From NCBI RefSeq assembly GCF_022049065.2, contig NZ_CP095744.1:1-64000 (forward strand): a DNA stretch of 64,000 nt. Direction: 5' to 3'. Shown piece after piece: positions 9,191 to 20,373 of this stretch. Position numbers and translations under genes: made by a program. The notes below the pieces were generated by a model, which had not been told where the DNA came from, ran no database searches, and saw only the letters and a program-made list of their open reading frames with translations. Numbering within the stretch: position 1 is the stretch's first letter; each line of letters starts with the position of its first letter. The DNA comes from Niallia sp. Man26. GTDB lineage: Bacteria; Bacillota; Bacilli; Bacillales; Cytobacillaceae.

Positions 9191-9464
9191 AATTCCCTCC
9201 TTTTTTTATTTATAATGCAATCATACATTAATGATTAAATAAAATAAACAATAAAATTAAATAAACAAAAAAAATAACTTAATTAGTTTAATATATTCAA
9301 TTTAAATATTAAATAATTTTATTTTAGTGTGTGGATTTTAATTTTAACTTGGGTTGTTTTATTTGAATTGGTAAATTTAGTGAAAGGAGAAGGGGTTATA
9401 GGAAGGAATCTAGAAATAATCTTTATCCGGTGAAATAGAAGGTTATCATAATAGGGGGATTCTA

Positions 9465-9956
9465 ATGAAGAATATAACCTTATCTAACGGCACCACTGTT
9501 GAAGTTGAATGTTTAAGCTGTGCCTTAACAAGCGGAATAATTGAACCAGATGGTGGTGCAGTATATGAAACTGAACATTTTCACGCACATCAAGATGTTG
9601 CTTATCCAATTAAAGGGTTAATGATATTAGCTTCTAAGCGGCATATAAAATGCTTCGATGAACTAACGGACCAAGAGCAGTTAGATTATATAAAGACCTT
9701 GTCAAAGATTAGGCATGCTCAAAGGAAAGTTTTGGGAATAGAGTATGTTTATTATTTTTATAATGAAGACACAACACATCATTTTCATACTTGGATGGTC
9801 CCAAGGTATGATTGGATGGCGGGCTTTGGAAGTTCCATTGAATCAGTAAGACCAATCTTACTTTATGCTAGAAATGAAATGAATAATAAAGAAAATATAG
9901 ATGAGGTAATGGCTGCAATTAATTCTCTCAGGAAAGAGCTAAATAATGATGATTAG
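9465..9956 (+). CDS. HIT-like superfamily protein
   Basis: A 163-residue protein of the HIT-like fold. The histidine triad appears as HHFHTWMVPR (about residues 105-114), and a CLSC pair near the N-terminus may bind a metal. HIT proteins hydrolyse or transfer nucleotides such as diadenosine polyphosphates or adenylylated compounds; this one's substrate is unknown. The triad is closer to HxHxW than to the canonical HxHxH, so catalytic type is uncertain. The RBS is AGGGGG. Confidence 0.75.
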   Translation: MKNITLSNGTTVEVECLSCALTSGIIEPDGGAVYETEHFHAHQDVAYPIKGLMILASKRHIKCFDELTDQEQLDYIKTLSKIRHAQRKVLGIEYVYYFYNEDTTHHFHTWMVPRYDWMAGFGSSIESVRPILLYARNEMNNKENIDEVMAAINSLRKELNNDD

Positions 9957-10028
9957 GAATTAGTACATTACGAAACAAGTCTCATAACATACAGGATTTG
10001 CGGAACAATATAGTTGGAGGTGAATACA

Positions 10029-10160
10029 GTGTCTAACAGAAAAGCTGATCCATCAACAATTGGTTTAGGTTCTACAAATGTTCAAGGACAAGGTACTACA
10101 ATGAAAGAAACGGGGAACAGAAAGTCTGATTCTTCGCGAAAGAAGCAAAAACAATCTTAA
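10029..10160 (+). CDS. Small spore-type protein
   Basis: A 43-residue peptide starting at GTG with GGAGGTG upstream. It is rich in lysine, arginine, serine and glycine and contains NVQGQGTT, like the AQGQG element of minor small acid-soluble spore proteins such as SspO; it may be a spore-core peptide. It is followed directly by a strong terminator, so it is a single-gene unit. The family assignment is inference from composition and motif only. Confidence 0.6.
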   Translation: MSNRKADPSTIGLGSTNVQGQGTTMKETGNRKSDSSRKKQKQS

Positions 10161-10172
10161 TATTGGATGAAG

Positions 10173-10200
10173 AAAAAACAGACGGACTCCGTCTGTTTTT
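10173..10200. terminator. Bidirectional terminator
   Basis: Stem ACAGACGG / CCGTCTGT with a three-base loop, flanked by A and T runs on either side. It ends both the small spore-type gene and the convergent RsbR-like gene. Confidence 0.85.
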
Positions 10201-11036
10201 TAGATATTCGCCAACTTGATGGCATTTGCGAGAGAGGAATTGACTGAGATATTATCGAATTTTAAACCGAGCTGAATAGCAGTTTGAGCAACTTCAGGAC
10301 GAATGCCAGAAAGATCGGTTTTAACGCCGATTAATGATAATGCTTCGATTAGTTGAAAGATTTGATGTGCAACCATTGTATCAATAATGACTACACCGGA
10401 AAGGTCAAGAAGCAATCTGTTTACTCCTAAACGGTTGCATTGCTCTAACGTTTTCTCAAGTAGGATTTTCGCACGTGCTGTGTCAATCTCCCCAACTAAT
10501 GGCAATAATGCTGTTTGGTTATTTAAGGCAATAACAGGTGTGCTGAGTTCAAGAATTAACTCCTGCTGGGCATGCAGTCTTTTTTCGGAGTTGCGATTAT
10601 ACTCTTTTGTAAACCATTCAATCACATTAGCCATTGTTTCTGTAACAACCTGATATATTGTATGTATTTCGCTTACGGCAAGATTATCTTTATGTTCCTC
10701 GATAAATTCCGTCATTAAATCAAGGTACTGCTTTTGCGTTCTGTGAAATTCGCGGATGATAAAATGAATCGGTGTTAGCGAATGTTCCTGATCCTGCGCT
10801 ACCTTTAGTATCCATTGTTCAAAATCAGCTGAAAATTTTCCTTCTTCCTTACGAAATACTTCTGCAAAGTTCTCGTGGAACTCATAGTTTTGTTGCTTCA
10901 CGCCTTTAATGATTTCTGGATCATTAGAAGCATAAACTCCGCTGCTATTGGATTTATCTAGACTTTCATACCAGTCTTCTGTTATTTGCCATGTTTTTTT
11001 AACAAAAAAATGATAAAGTTCATTATTTGAATACAT
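10200..11036 (-). CDS. RsbR-like stressosome protein, STAS domain
   Basis: A 278-residue protein with an N-terminal non-heme globin-like sensor region (about 1-150) and a C-terminal STAS domain (about 160-275). The STAS part has LLLDLSGVVIIDTMVAHQI and SGIRPEVAQT, matching RsbR proteins of the stressosome, which hold the RsbT kinase and release it under stress to activate sigma-B. The threonine in Asp-Thr-Met-Val corresponds to the RsbT phosphorylation site. A second RsbR-like gene lies just upstream in the same orientation. No rsbS, rsbT or sigB is present in the window. Confidence 0.88.
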   Translation of the reverse strand: MYSNNELYHFFVKKTWQITEDWYESLDKSNSSGVYASNDPEIIKGVKQQNYEFHENFAEVFRKEEGKFSADFEQWILKVAQDQEHSLTPIHFIIREFHRTQKQYLDLMTEFIEEHKDNLAVSEIHTIYQVVTETMANVIEWFTKEYNRNSEKRLHAQQELILELSTPVIALNNQTALLPLVGEIDTARAKILLEKTLEQCNRLGVNRLLLDLSGVVIIDTMVAHQIFQLIEALSLIGVKTDLSGIRPEVAQTAIQLGLKFDNISVNSSLANAIKLANI

Positions 11037-11151
11037 TTCAATCCTCCTGTTGGTGCAATTATAGGTTGTCCATAGAATTTTACACTATCTGAGTTCATCC
11101 GTCTAAAGTATTGGGTGGCGATCATGTATTTTTACTGCATTGTAAAACAAA

Positions 11152-11170
11152 ATCCCCCTTAATGGGGGAT
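11152..11170 (-). terminator. Terminator after second RsbR-like gene
   Basis: Stem ATCCCCC / GGGGGAT with a five-base loop, followed on the minus strand by TTTGTTTT. It separates the two RsbR-like genes into different transcripts. Confidence 0.8.
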
Positions 11171-11182
11171 GGTAAAATAATT

Positions 11183-12004
11183 TTACAAATAGGTTTTTAA
11201 TGTATCTTGCAGTGTACCTCGTGTTTCCGCATCTTTTTCGAAGCGGATGCCTGCATGAACCATTTTTTTGACAAGTTCAGGTCTAAGTCCTGTAAGGATT
11301 GCCTTACAGCCCATCATGGAGATTCCAGCTAAAATCTTTTCAAAGTAATCAATCACATCCATTTCCATTCTCGCAATCCCGGAAAGGTCAATGATGAGTG
11401 TTTGAATTCTTGAATCTGCAATATCATTTAATACCTTTTCTTCAATCACTCTAATTCGATACGAATCAATTGCTCCAATAAGAGGTAATACCGAAACAGA
11501 TTGCTTAACTGGAATGATTGGAACAGACAAATGTTCTACCATTTCTCTTTGTCTATATAGCATTTCATCTTTAAAGTTTGAGTAATTAAGAAAGAAGCTG
11601 TTTAAGAATTTATCCATTTTTTCATTTATGCTTTTTTCTAAGATATAAAAATTATTGCGGTCTGATATTATATTCTGCTGTTCATCAATAATATAGATAA
11701 AATGCCATATTGTTCTTCTAATTGCCTGCACCCACTCCAGTTTTAACTCTAAAGTTAATGAGTGCTTTGCCCAAGCAATTCCTTCGACTTTAGCAAAAGA
11801 AACCAATTCTTCCTCTTTTTCGTCCATAACGAAAAATGTCATTTTTTTGGCGTTTTTTAATAAATCGATGTTTCCCTTATTTAAGATATCCGTAATTTTT
11901 GTTGAGACATTAACTGCTTCCGTAAGCAATTTGCTTTCAAACTTATCCCCATTTTCATTAATAAATATCTTTACTTCATCTTTAATATTATTAATTGGAT
12001 TCAT
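11183..12004 (-). CDS. RsbR-like STAS protein, divergent paralog
   Basis: A 273-residue protein with the same two-part plan as its neighbour: a helical N-terminal region and a C-terminal STAS domain (SVLPLIGAIDSYRIRVIEEKVL; LTGLRPELVKKM). The segment equivalent to Asp-Thr-Met-Val reads RMEMDVIDY, so the usual phosphorylated threonine is missing there, although the threonine before GLRPE remains. It may therefore be a stressosome subunit with altered control, or a free STAS regulator. RBS GAGGAG lies upstream. Confidence 0.82.
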   Translation of the reverse strand: MNPINNIKDEVKIFINENGDKFESKLLTEAVNVSTKITDILNKGNIDLLKNAKKMTFFVMDEKEEELVSFAKVEGIAWAKHSLTLELKLEWVQAIRRTIWHFIYIIDEQQNIISDRNNFYILEKSINEKMDKFLNSFFLNYSNFKDEMLYRQREMVEHLSVPIIPVKQSVSVLPLIGAIDSYRIRVIEEKVLNDIADSRIQTLIIDLSGIARMEMDVIDYFEKILAGISMMGCKAILTGLRPELVKKMVHAGIRFEKDAETRGTLQDTLKTYL

Positions 12005-12124
12005 TTTTAACTACTCCTCTTGGCTTTGTTAATTAATATGTACCCCTTTATCTATAAATCATTATATATAAAATACTGCTTGGAGAGCAATTATTGTTTC
12101 ATTACCAAAATATTTTAGGGGAAG

Positions 12125-12139
12125 GATAGGCTTCCTATC
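12125..12139 (+). promoter_or_regulatory. Leader hairpin before the beta-glucoside PTS gene
   Basis: A small perfect hairpin (GATAGG, loop CTT, CCTATC) lies about 55 bases before the bglP start. Beta-glucoside operons are often controlled by LicT-type antitermination, but I see neither a convincing RAT sequence nor a T run, so its role is unproven. Confidence 0.3.
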
Positions 12140-12184
12140 TTTGCAACACAATAAATATATGAGTTACCCAATAAAGGAAAGTAG

Positions 12185-14119
<1,935 letters not shown>

Positions 14120-14126
14120 ATAATGA

Positions 14127-15551
<1,425 letters not shown>

Positions 15552-15563
15552 CGCATAAAGATT

Positions 15564-15590
15564 AGGACCCTAGAATAGAGATAGGGTCCT
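15564..15590. terminator. Terminator between bglH and the GGDEF gene
   Basis: A 9-bp perfect stem (AGGACCCTA / TAGGGTCCT) lies between two convergent genes. The downstream T run is weak on both strands. Confidence 0.65.
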
Positions 15591-15596
15591 GATTGT

Positions 15597-16703
15597 TTAC
15601 ACTGTTAAAACAGGAACAGTATTAACATCCTGATTGATGCAGACCTTGTTTCTTCCTGTTCTTTTTGCTTGATACAAGGCTTTATCCGCTTCTTCTATAA
15701 GGGAGCAAATATTATCCGTTGTTTCAGGGAAGCTTGCTGCACCGATTGACACTGTAATGTTTATGGTCTCATTCGAGCTAATAATAAATGGTGTATTTTC
15801 GACGATTTTCCTGATGCGTTCACCAATTTCGTAAGCCCTTTCGAGCGAACAATCTAATAAAATATCCGAAAATTCTTCTCCGCCATTTCTGCTCACGATG
15901 TCGAAAGAGCGGGTTGTATTATGGAGGAGATTTCCTAATGCTTTTAATACGATATCTCCATCGCCATGTCCGTAATTGTCGTTAATATGCTTGAAGAAAT
16001 CAATATCGATATACAAAAAAGAAAGCTTTTCTCCTTTTTGCCCAACACTTTCAGCGAGTGAATTAAAAACCTCATCAAATTTCCTGACGTTATTTAAGCC
16101 AGTCAGTCCATCAGTTGTTGACTCTAATTTATACTTCTCAAATAGTATTGTCTTTTTTCTTAATAGCTCCAGCATATAAAAGGCAAGGATGCCGGCAGCA
16201 TAAGAGGCAATCCAATAAATAGGAAGGAGGACATACAGTGCTTCTGTGCTTTCAACTAGAAAAACAGCCGTAACTGATAAGATAATATTGTTAGTAGTTA
16301 AAAGAATTGCAATTTTCACCTGCAAGCTGCCTTTTGATTTAGGAGAAAACAGGACTGCAAATAATGACACAAGCGTGATATACCCTATTGCTATTAAAGA
16401 TGTCACACTTATTCCTATTAACAGCCTTCCGACAATAAAGAACAACAAAGATATGGTTACGGGAATAAAACCGCCATAGAAACCCACCAAAATAATAGGG
16501 ATATGTCTCAAATCAAAGATGGAATCGCCAATATGGATACTGTAAAACATTAATATATCAGACGAGATACCGGCAACTATCCCAGCAAAAATTTTATAGT
16601 TCATATTAGAATTACGATTTAATGGTGTTTTCAAAAGTTGTGTATATAAAAAAATAAGTGATGTCAAAATGGCAAAATTTGCGAACAGTTCTTTTAATAT
16701 CAT
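15597..16703 (-). CDS. Membrane diguanylate cyclase, GGDEF domain
   Basis: A 368-residue inner-membrane protein that should make cyclic di-GMP. About 190 N-terminal residues form five or six membrane helices of the LytS-type (5TM-5TMR) sensor class, followed by a GGDEF domain from about 200. The active-site loop reads NGGEEF, an accepted variant, and FLYIDIDFFKHINDNYGH is the metal-binding strand. The ATG at 16703 with GTGGTGA five bases upstream is preferred to the GTG codons that form that RBS. The ligand of the membrane domain is unknown. Confidence 0.92.
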   Translation of the reverse strand: MILKELFANFAILTSLIFLYTQLLKTPLNRNSNMNYKIFAGIVAGISSDILMFYSIHIGDSIFDLRHIPIILVGFYGGFIPVTISLLFFIVGRLLIGISVTSLIAIGYITLVSLFAVLFSPKSKGSLQVKIAILLTTNNIILSVTAVFLVESTEALYVLLPIYWIASYAAGILAFYMLELLRKKTILFEKYKLESTTDGLTGLNNVRKFDEVFNSLAESVGQKGEKLSFLYIDIDFFKHINDNYGHGDGDIVLKALGNLLHNTTRSFDIVSRNGGEEFSDILLDCSLERAYEIGERIRKIVENTPFIISSNETINITVSIGAASFPETTDNICSLIEEADKALYQAKRTGRNKVCINQDVNTVPVLTV

Positions 16704-16837
16704 AATTATCACCACAGCTAATTTACCATAACAAGAGCCGTTTTGTAACTAGTACTTTTCACCAAACTTTTTGGTAGTTTTAATGGTGCTTACATATCAA
16801 TACGAGGAAGCTTATCTTTATGCTAAGCAAGAAAAAA

Positions 16838-16860
16838 TCCCGGTGGAATTATCCATCGGG
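16838..16860 (-). terminator. Terminator of the 55-residue protein gene
   Basis: Stem CCCGGTGG / CCATCGGG (one G-T pair). On the minus strand a T-rich run follows. Confidence 0.75.
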
Positions 16861-16865
16861 CTGAC

Positions 16866-17033
16866 TCATTTAATAGTCTTTAATAAAACTTCAGGGAGGT
16901 CACTTAGGAACAGCCCCTCGCTTAAAAGCTTAATATCATGATGTATTTGTTGCTTGATTGCAGGATCTTCACATTTATAGTAATCGTCCATTAATCGTTT
17001 CAGTTCATGGCAAATCAGTTCAATTTGAATCAT
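16866..17033 (-). CDS. Small helical protein, unknown
   Basis: A 55-residue protein starting MIQIELICHELKRL, with AAAGGATAG upstream and a terminator directly after its stop. It is predicted to be mostly helical, with charged and leucine residues spaced like a helical hairpin, and resembles in size the small sporulation-control proteins of Bacillus, but the SQELD motif of Spo0E phosphatases is absent. It stands alone between the GGDEF gene and the argS leader. Confidence 0.6.
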   Translation of the reverse strand: MIQIELICHELKRLMDDYYKCEDPAIKQQIHHDIKLLSEGLFLSDLPEVLLKTIK

Positions 17034-17221
17034 CCAACTATCCTTTCATTTGTAGACCTAATAATTATTATGCAATAACTGTAAGAATGATGGAAGAGCT
17101 TCGACAAAAGAAGTGAGATAGTGATACAAATTATGTAAAGAATTTTTCGATTAGATGAAAAAAATGGTTGCTATTTCTTAATAATTGGATATAATAACCA
17201 TAATATTAAGAAAATCGAAGA

Positions 17222-17455
17222 TGAAGAGAGTAGTCAGTTGTGGAGAGTAAAGCGAGTCAAGAATGGTGGGAGCTTGGCATGAAGCAATTGATGAACCGCA
17301 CTTTTGAGATGCATTCCTGAAAAATCAAATAGGGAATGCCGGGGAATGCCTCGTTAAAAACTGGAGTGGTTTTTCATTTTGGAAAACAATTAGAGTGGTA
17401 CCACGGGATAATATTAAAGCTCCCGTCTCTTATTTATATAAGAGACGGGAGCTTT
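17222..17455 (+). promoter_or_regulatory. T-box leader of argS, arginine specifier CGC
   Basis: A T-box riboswitch that senses uncharged tRNA. Stem I runs from about 17222 (GAGAGTAG) to about 17310, with the pattern TGAAC-CGC-ACTTTTGAG placing the specifier codon CGC (arginine) at 17297-17299. The conserved antiterminator core AGAGTGGTACCACGGG is at 17392-17407. The specificity agrees with the gene it precedes, so argS should be induced by lack of charged tRNA-Arg. Confidence 0.93.
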
Positions 17456-17460
17456 TTATT
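17416..17460 (+). terminator. T-box terminator
   Basis: A 15-bp perfect stem (17416-17430 with 17441-17455) followed by a T run. It competes with the antiterminator and blocks argS when tRNA-Arg is charged. Confidence 0.93.
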
Positions 17461-17473
17461 TGGAGGGAAAGAA

Positions 17474-19156
17474 ATGGACATTAAAGGTGAATTTGCTGAA
17501 ATTCTTTTTGAGGCTTTAGGTGGAGAAATTAATAAAGGCAAGCTAATTTTTATGATGGAAAACCCGAAGTTTGCAAATTTAGGAGACTTGGCTTTTCCTT
17601 GTTTTGAATTGGCAAAAGTATTCCGAAAATCGCCCCAAAGTATAGCTCAGGAATTAGTTCCAAAAATGAAGGCATCAAAGTTTGAAAAAGTGGAAGCTGT
17701 TGGCGGCTACTTAAATGTGTTTTTGAATAAAAACAAAGTGTCACAGGCCGTCTTGGAACAGGTGCTTAACAAAAAAGCGCAATACGGGGATTTAAGTATT
17801 GGCACAAACAAGGTAATGACAATTGATTTTTCTTCTCCCAATATTGCGAAGCCTTTTTCAATGGGACATTTACGTTCAACAGTAATTGGGAATGCTTTAG
17901 CATTAATTTCTGAAAAATGTGGATACCGCACAATTAGAATTAACCATTTAGGCGACTGGGGAACGCAATTTGGAAAATTAATACTTGCATATAAACTATG
18001 GGGCAATGAGGAAGAGGTAAAGCAGCAGCCCATAAGAGAGCTGTTGAAGTTGTATGTGAAATTTCATGAAGAAGCGCTTCAATCCCCTGACTTAGAGAGT
18101 GATGCTCGGCATTGGTTTAAAAAATTAGAACAGGCTGATCCAGAAGCAGTGGCTTTGTGGGAATGGTTTCGGGCTGAATCCTTACAGGAATTCACAAAAA
18201 TTTATGAATTAATGGGTATTCACTTTGATACCTTTGACGGGGAGGCGTTTTTTAATGACAAGATGGATAAGGTTATCCGAAAACTTGAAGAACTGAATCT
18301 GCTTCAAGAATCAGACGGAGCACAATTAGTTCCTCTTGAAGGCATGCCTCCATCCTTAATTAAAAAAAGGGACGGAGCAACACTGTATGCAACCCGTGAT
18401 TTAGCAGCAGCGATTTACCGGCAGGAAACATATCACTTTGATCAAGCACTGTATGTTGTCGGCAATGAACAAACATTGCATTTTAAGCAATTATTTGCTC
18501 TGTTAGATAAGATGGGAAACAAATGGCAGCAAGGAATGAAGCATGTCTCTTTTGGCATGATGCTTAAAGAGGGCAAAAAAATGTCAACGCGAAAAGGGAA
18601 GGTAGTTCTATTAGAAGAAGTGCTAAAATGTGCCATCTCCCTTGCATTGGAAGATATTAAACGGAAAAATCCTAATCTTAGCAACAAAGAGGAAATCGCT
18701 AAACAAGTTGGTACAGGTGCAGTTATCTTTCATGATTTAAAGAACTTCCGCCAAAACGACATTGAGTTTTCTCTCGAAGATATGTTGAAGTTTGAAGGAG
18801 AAACTGGGCCGTACGTACAATACAGCCATGCCCGGGCTGCTTCGTTGCTGAAAAAGGGTAATTTTAAAGCAGAGGCAGCAGCTTTAGGGACTCAAGAGGA
18901 AGAAGCATGGTCCATTATTATGACGTTAAATGCTTTTCCGGAAACAGTCAAAAAATCACTGGAAGATTATGATCCGTCTCAAATTGCTAAATATGTTGTG
19001 GAACTAGCGAGAGCTTTTAATAAGTATTACGGAACTGTACGCATTTTAGATGATGAAAACCTTAAGCAACAAAGATTAACACTTGTATATGCAGTGAGAA
19101 TGGTTTTGAAAGAAGGGCTCCGGCTGTTAGGGTTAAAAGCACCAGAGGAAATGTAA
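17474..19156 (+). CDS. argS: Arginyl-tRNA synthetase
   Basis: A 560-residue class I synthetase that charges tRNA-Arg. The N-terminal domain (about 1-100) precedes the HIGH-type motif in SPNIAKPFSMGHLRST (about residue 125), and the KMSKS loop reads KKMSTRKGK (about 375). The DALR anticodon-binding domain ends the protein. The ATG at 17474 follows GGAGGGAAA and sits after the T-box; the longer frame starting inside the leader is excluded. The T-box and sequence character match the second, regulated arginyl-tRNA synthetase type found in the B. cereus group. Whether another argS exists elsewhere cannot be seen here. Confidence 0.96.
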   Translation: MDIKGEFAEILFEALGGEINKGKLIFMMENPKFANLGDLAFPCFELAKVFRKSPQSIAQELVPKMKASKFEKVEAVGGYLNVFLNKNKVSQAVLEQVLNKKAQYGDLSIGTNKVMTIDFSSPNIAKPFSMGHLRSTVIGNALALISEKCGYRTIRINHLGDWGTQFGKLILAYKLWGNEEEVKQQPIRELLKLYVKFHEEALQSPDLESDARHWFKKLEQADPEAVALWEWFRAESLQEFTKIYELMGIHFDTFDGEAFFNDKMDKVIRKLEELNLLQESDGAQLVPLEGMPPSLIKKRDGATLYATRDLAAAIYRQETYHFDQALYVVGNEQTLHFKQLFALLDKMGNKWQQGMKHVSFGMMLKEGKKMSTRKGKVVLLEEVLKCAISLALEDIKRKNPNLSNKEEIAKQVGTGAVIFHDLKNFRQNDIEFSLEDMLKFEGETGPYVQYSHARAASLLKKGNFKAEAAALGTQEEEAWSIIMTLNAFPETVKKSLEDYDPSQIAKYVVELARAFNKYYGTVRILDDENLKQQRLTLVYAVRMVLKEGLRLLGLKAPEEM

Positions 19157-19174
19157 GTGTATATTGGAGTACTT

Positions 19175-19210
19175 AAGGCAGGAGGCAGTGCAGCTTTCCT
19201 GCCTTTTATT
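19175..19210 (+). terminator. Terminator of argS
   Basis: Stem AAGGCAGGA / TCCTGCCTT followed by TTATTTCGTTTTTTT. Confidence 0.85.
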
Positions 19211-19265
19211 TCGTTTTTTTCCTAATTTAAGGACCATACTAATTATCATTAAGGAGGTAAAAAAC

Positions 19266-19565
19266 ATGAGATTATCCTATATCATTGATCTAATAATTGC
19301 GATGATGGGTTCTATGTCTAATCAGAGAACTCTCGATACTAGAAGAGTTGATTCTCACATAGAGAAATTAAATCAACTGGTTTGGTTTCAACAACTATTT
19401 GCAGAGGAAAAATATCGGAAATTATTTATAACAAATTATAAGATACGCCAATATTTGGACAGTCCATTTCGCGTGAAAAGACTGGAGAACAGCACAAAAA
19501 CGCAAGAAAGGTTTTTGAAACTGCTGAATAAGCAATTAGCAAAGGGAAGGAAACGTAGTATATAA
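19266..19565 (+). CDS. Small protein of unknown function
   Basis: A 99-residue basic protein with a strong AAGGAGG before the ATG at 19266. The first 20 residues (LSYIIDLIIAMMGSMS) are hydrophobic but short for a membrane anchor; the rest is helical and rich in Lys, Arg and Gln. I do not recognise a family. A weak hairpin (CCCTATCA / TGATAGGG, about 19582-19606) follows. Confidence 0.65.
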   Translation: MRLSYIIDLIIAMMGSMSNQRTLDTRRVDSHIEKLNQLVWFQQLFAEEKYRKLFITNYKIRQYLDSPFRVKRLENSTKTQERFLKLLNKQLAKGRKRSI

Positions 19566-19903
19566 AGAGATAAATTATACCCTATCAAAAAAAGGAAAAT
19601 GATAGGGATATATGCTGCTAGACAGTTTCTTTATATGAATTAAATTTTATGTTCTTTTACTATTTTCAAAAAAATGGATGTGTCTATGGGGAAATGCGGT
19701 TTCTGCAAAGGGGGAGCGTTAATATACTGTAATTGTAAATAAGAATTCATTGGTGATAGGAAAGAACGCCGTGAAAATCAGTTTGATATAAGAAGGCTGC
19801 ATCTACATTTTAAAAGGATTTTTGTTAACTACAAAAAAATGGACAAGCCAATTTTACTAGTTTATAGCCTTCCACCATTTTTTATATAAAAGGAGAAGAT
19901 ATT
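19566..19903. other. Intergenic stretch with little recognisable content
   Basis: This 338-base AT-rich stretch holds a weak hairpin near its start, a possible 18-residue Cys-rich reading frame (19686-19742, poor RBS) and presumably the promoter of the next gene. Nothing else stands out. Confidence 0.5.
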
Positions 19904-20230
19904 ATGGCTAAAATTAAAAAACCTGTATTCCCTGAACCTGAAGAGCCAGAAGTGCCAGAAGAAGAGGAAGAAACTGCAGAAGAAATGATGGTACTCGCTG
20001 CATATATTCCGATTGCAAAAATGGGCCGCTTTGCAGGTATTGCTATTGGCACACCTGTAACTGTTTATACAGACAATGCTTACTATGCTTCCATCTATGG
20101 TTATTTCCAAGGACTTGTGAAAGACAAAAAAGATATCCTTGCGTTAATCTTGTCTAACGGAGTTCTATTCCGCATTCCTGTTAAAGAAGCTAAATTTGTA
20201 GCTCCAGGTGCTTCATATCCAAAAGAGTAA
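19904..20230 (+). CDS. Acidic N-tail protein, unknown function
   Basis: A 108-residue protein. Residues 6-30 are almost only Pro, Glu, Val and Thr (PEPEEPEVPEEEEE), an extended acidic tail; the rest is a small beta-rich domain with GIAIGTPVTVYTD and IYGYFQGLVKD. The RBS is AAGGAGAAG. It is monocistronic, with a strong terminator downstream. The combination could suit a spore-coat or cell-surface adaptor, but I have no family match. Confidence 0.72.
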   Translation: MAKIKKPVFPEPEEPEVPEEEEETAEEMMVLAAYIPIAKMGRFAGIAIGTPVTVYTDNAYYASIYGYFQGLVKDKKDILALILSNGVLFRIPVKEAKFVAPGASYPKE

Positions 20231-20330
20231 CATTTAAGAAAAATTAAGTGATTTGAATAAATGATGTTAAGAACTTTCCTTCCTAATGTTTTCTTCTTTA
20301 CACCCTCAAATCTTATGAAATTCCTCTATT

Positions 20331-20363
20331 AAAAAGGTGCATTTCATGGAAATGCACCTTTTT
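20331..20363. terminator. Bidirectional terminator
   Basis: A 14-bp stem (AAAAAGGTGCATTT / AAATGCACCTTTTT) between convergent genes. Confidence 0.88.
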
Positions 20364-20373
20364 CTATCTTCTA

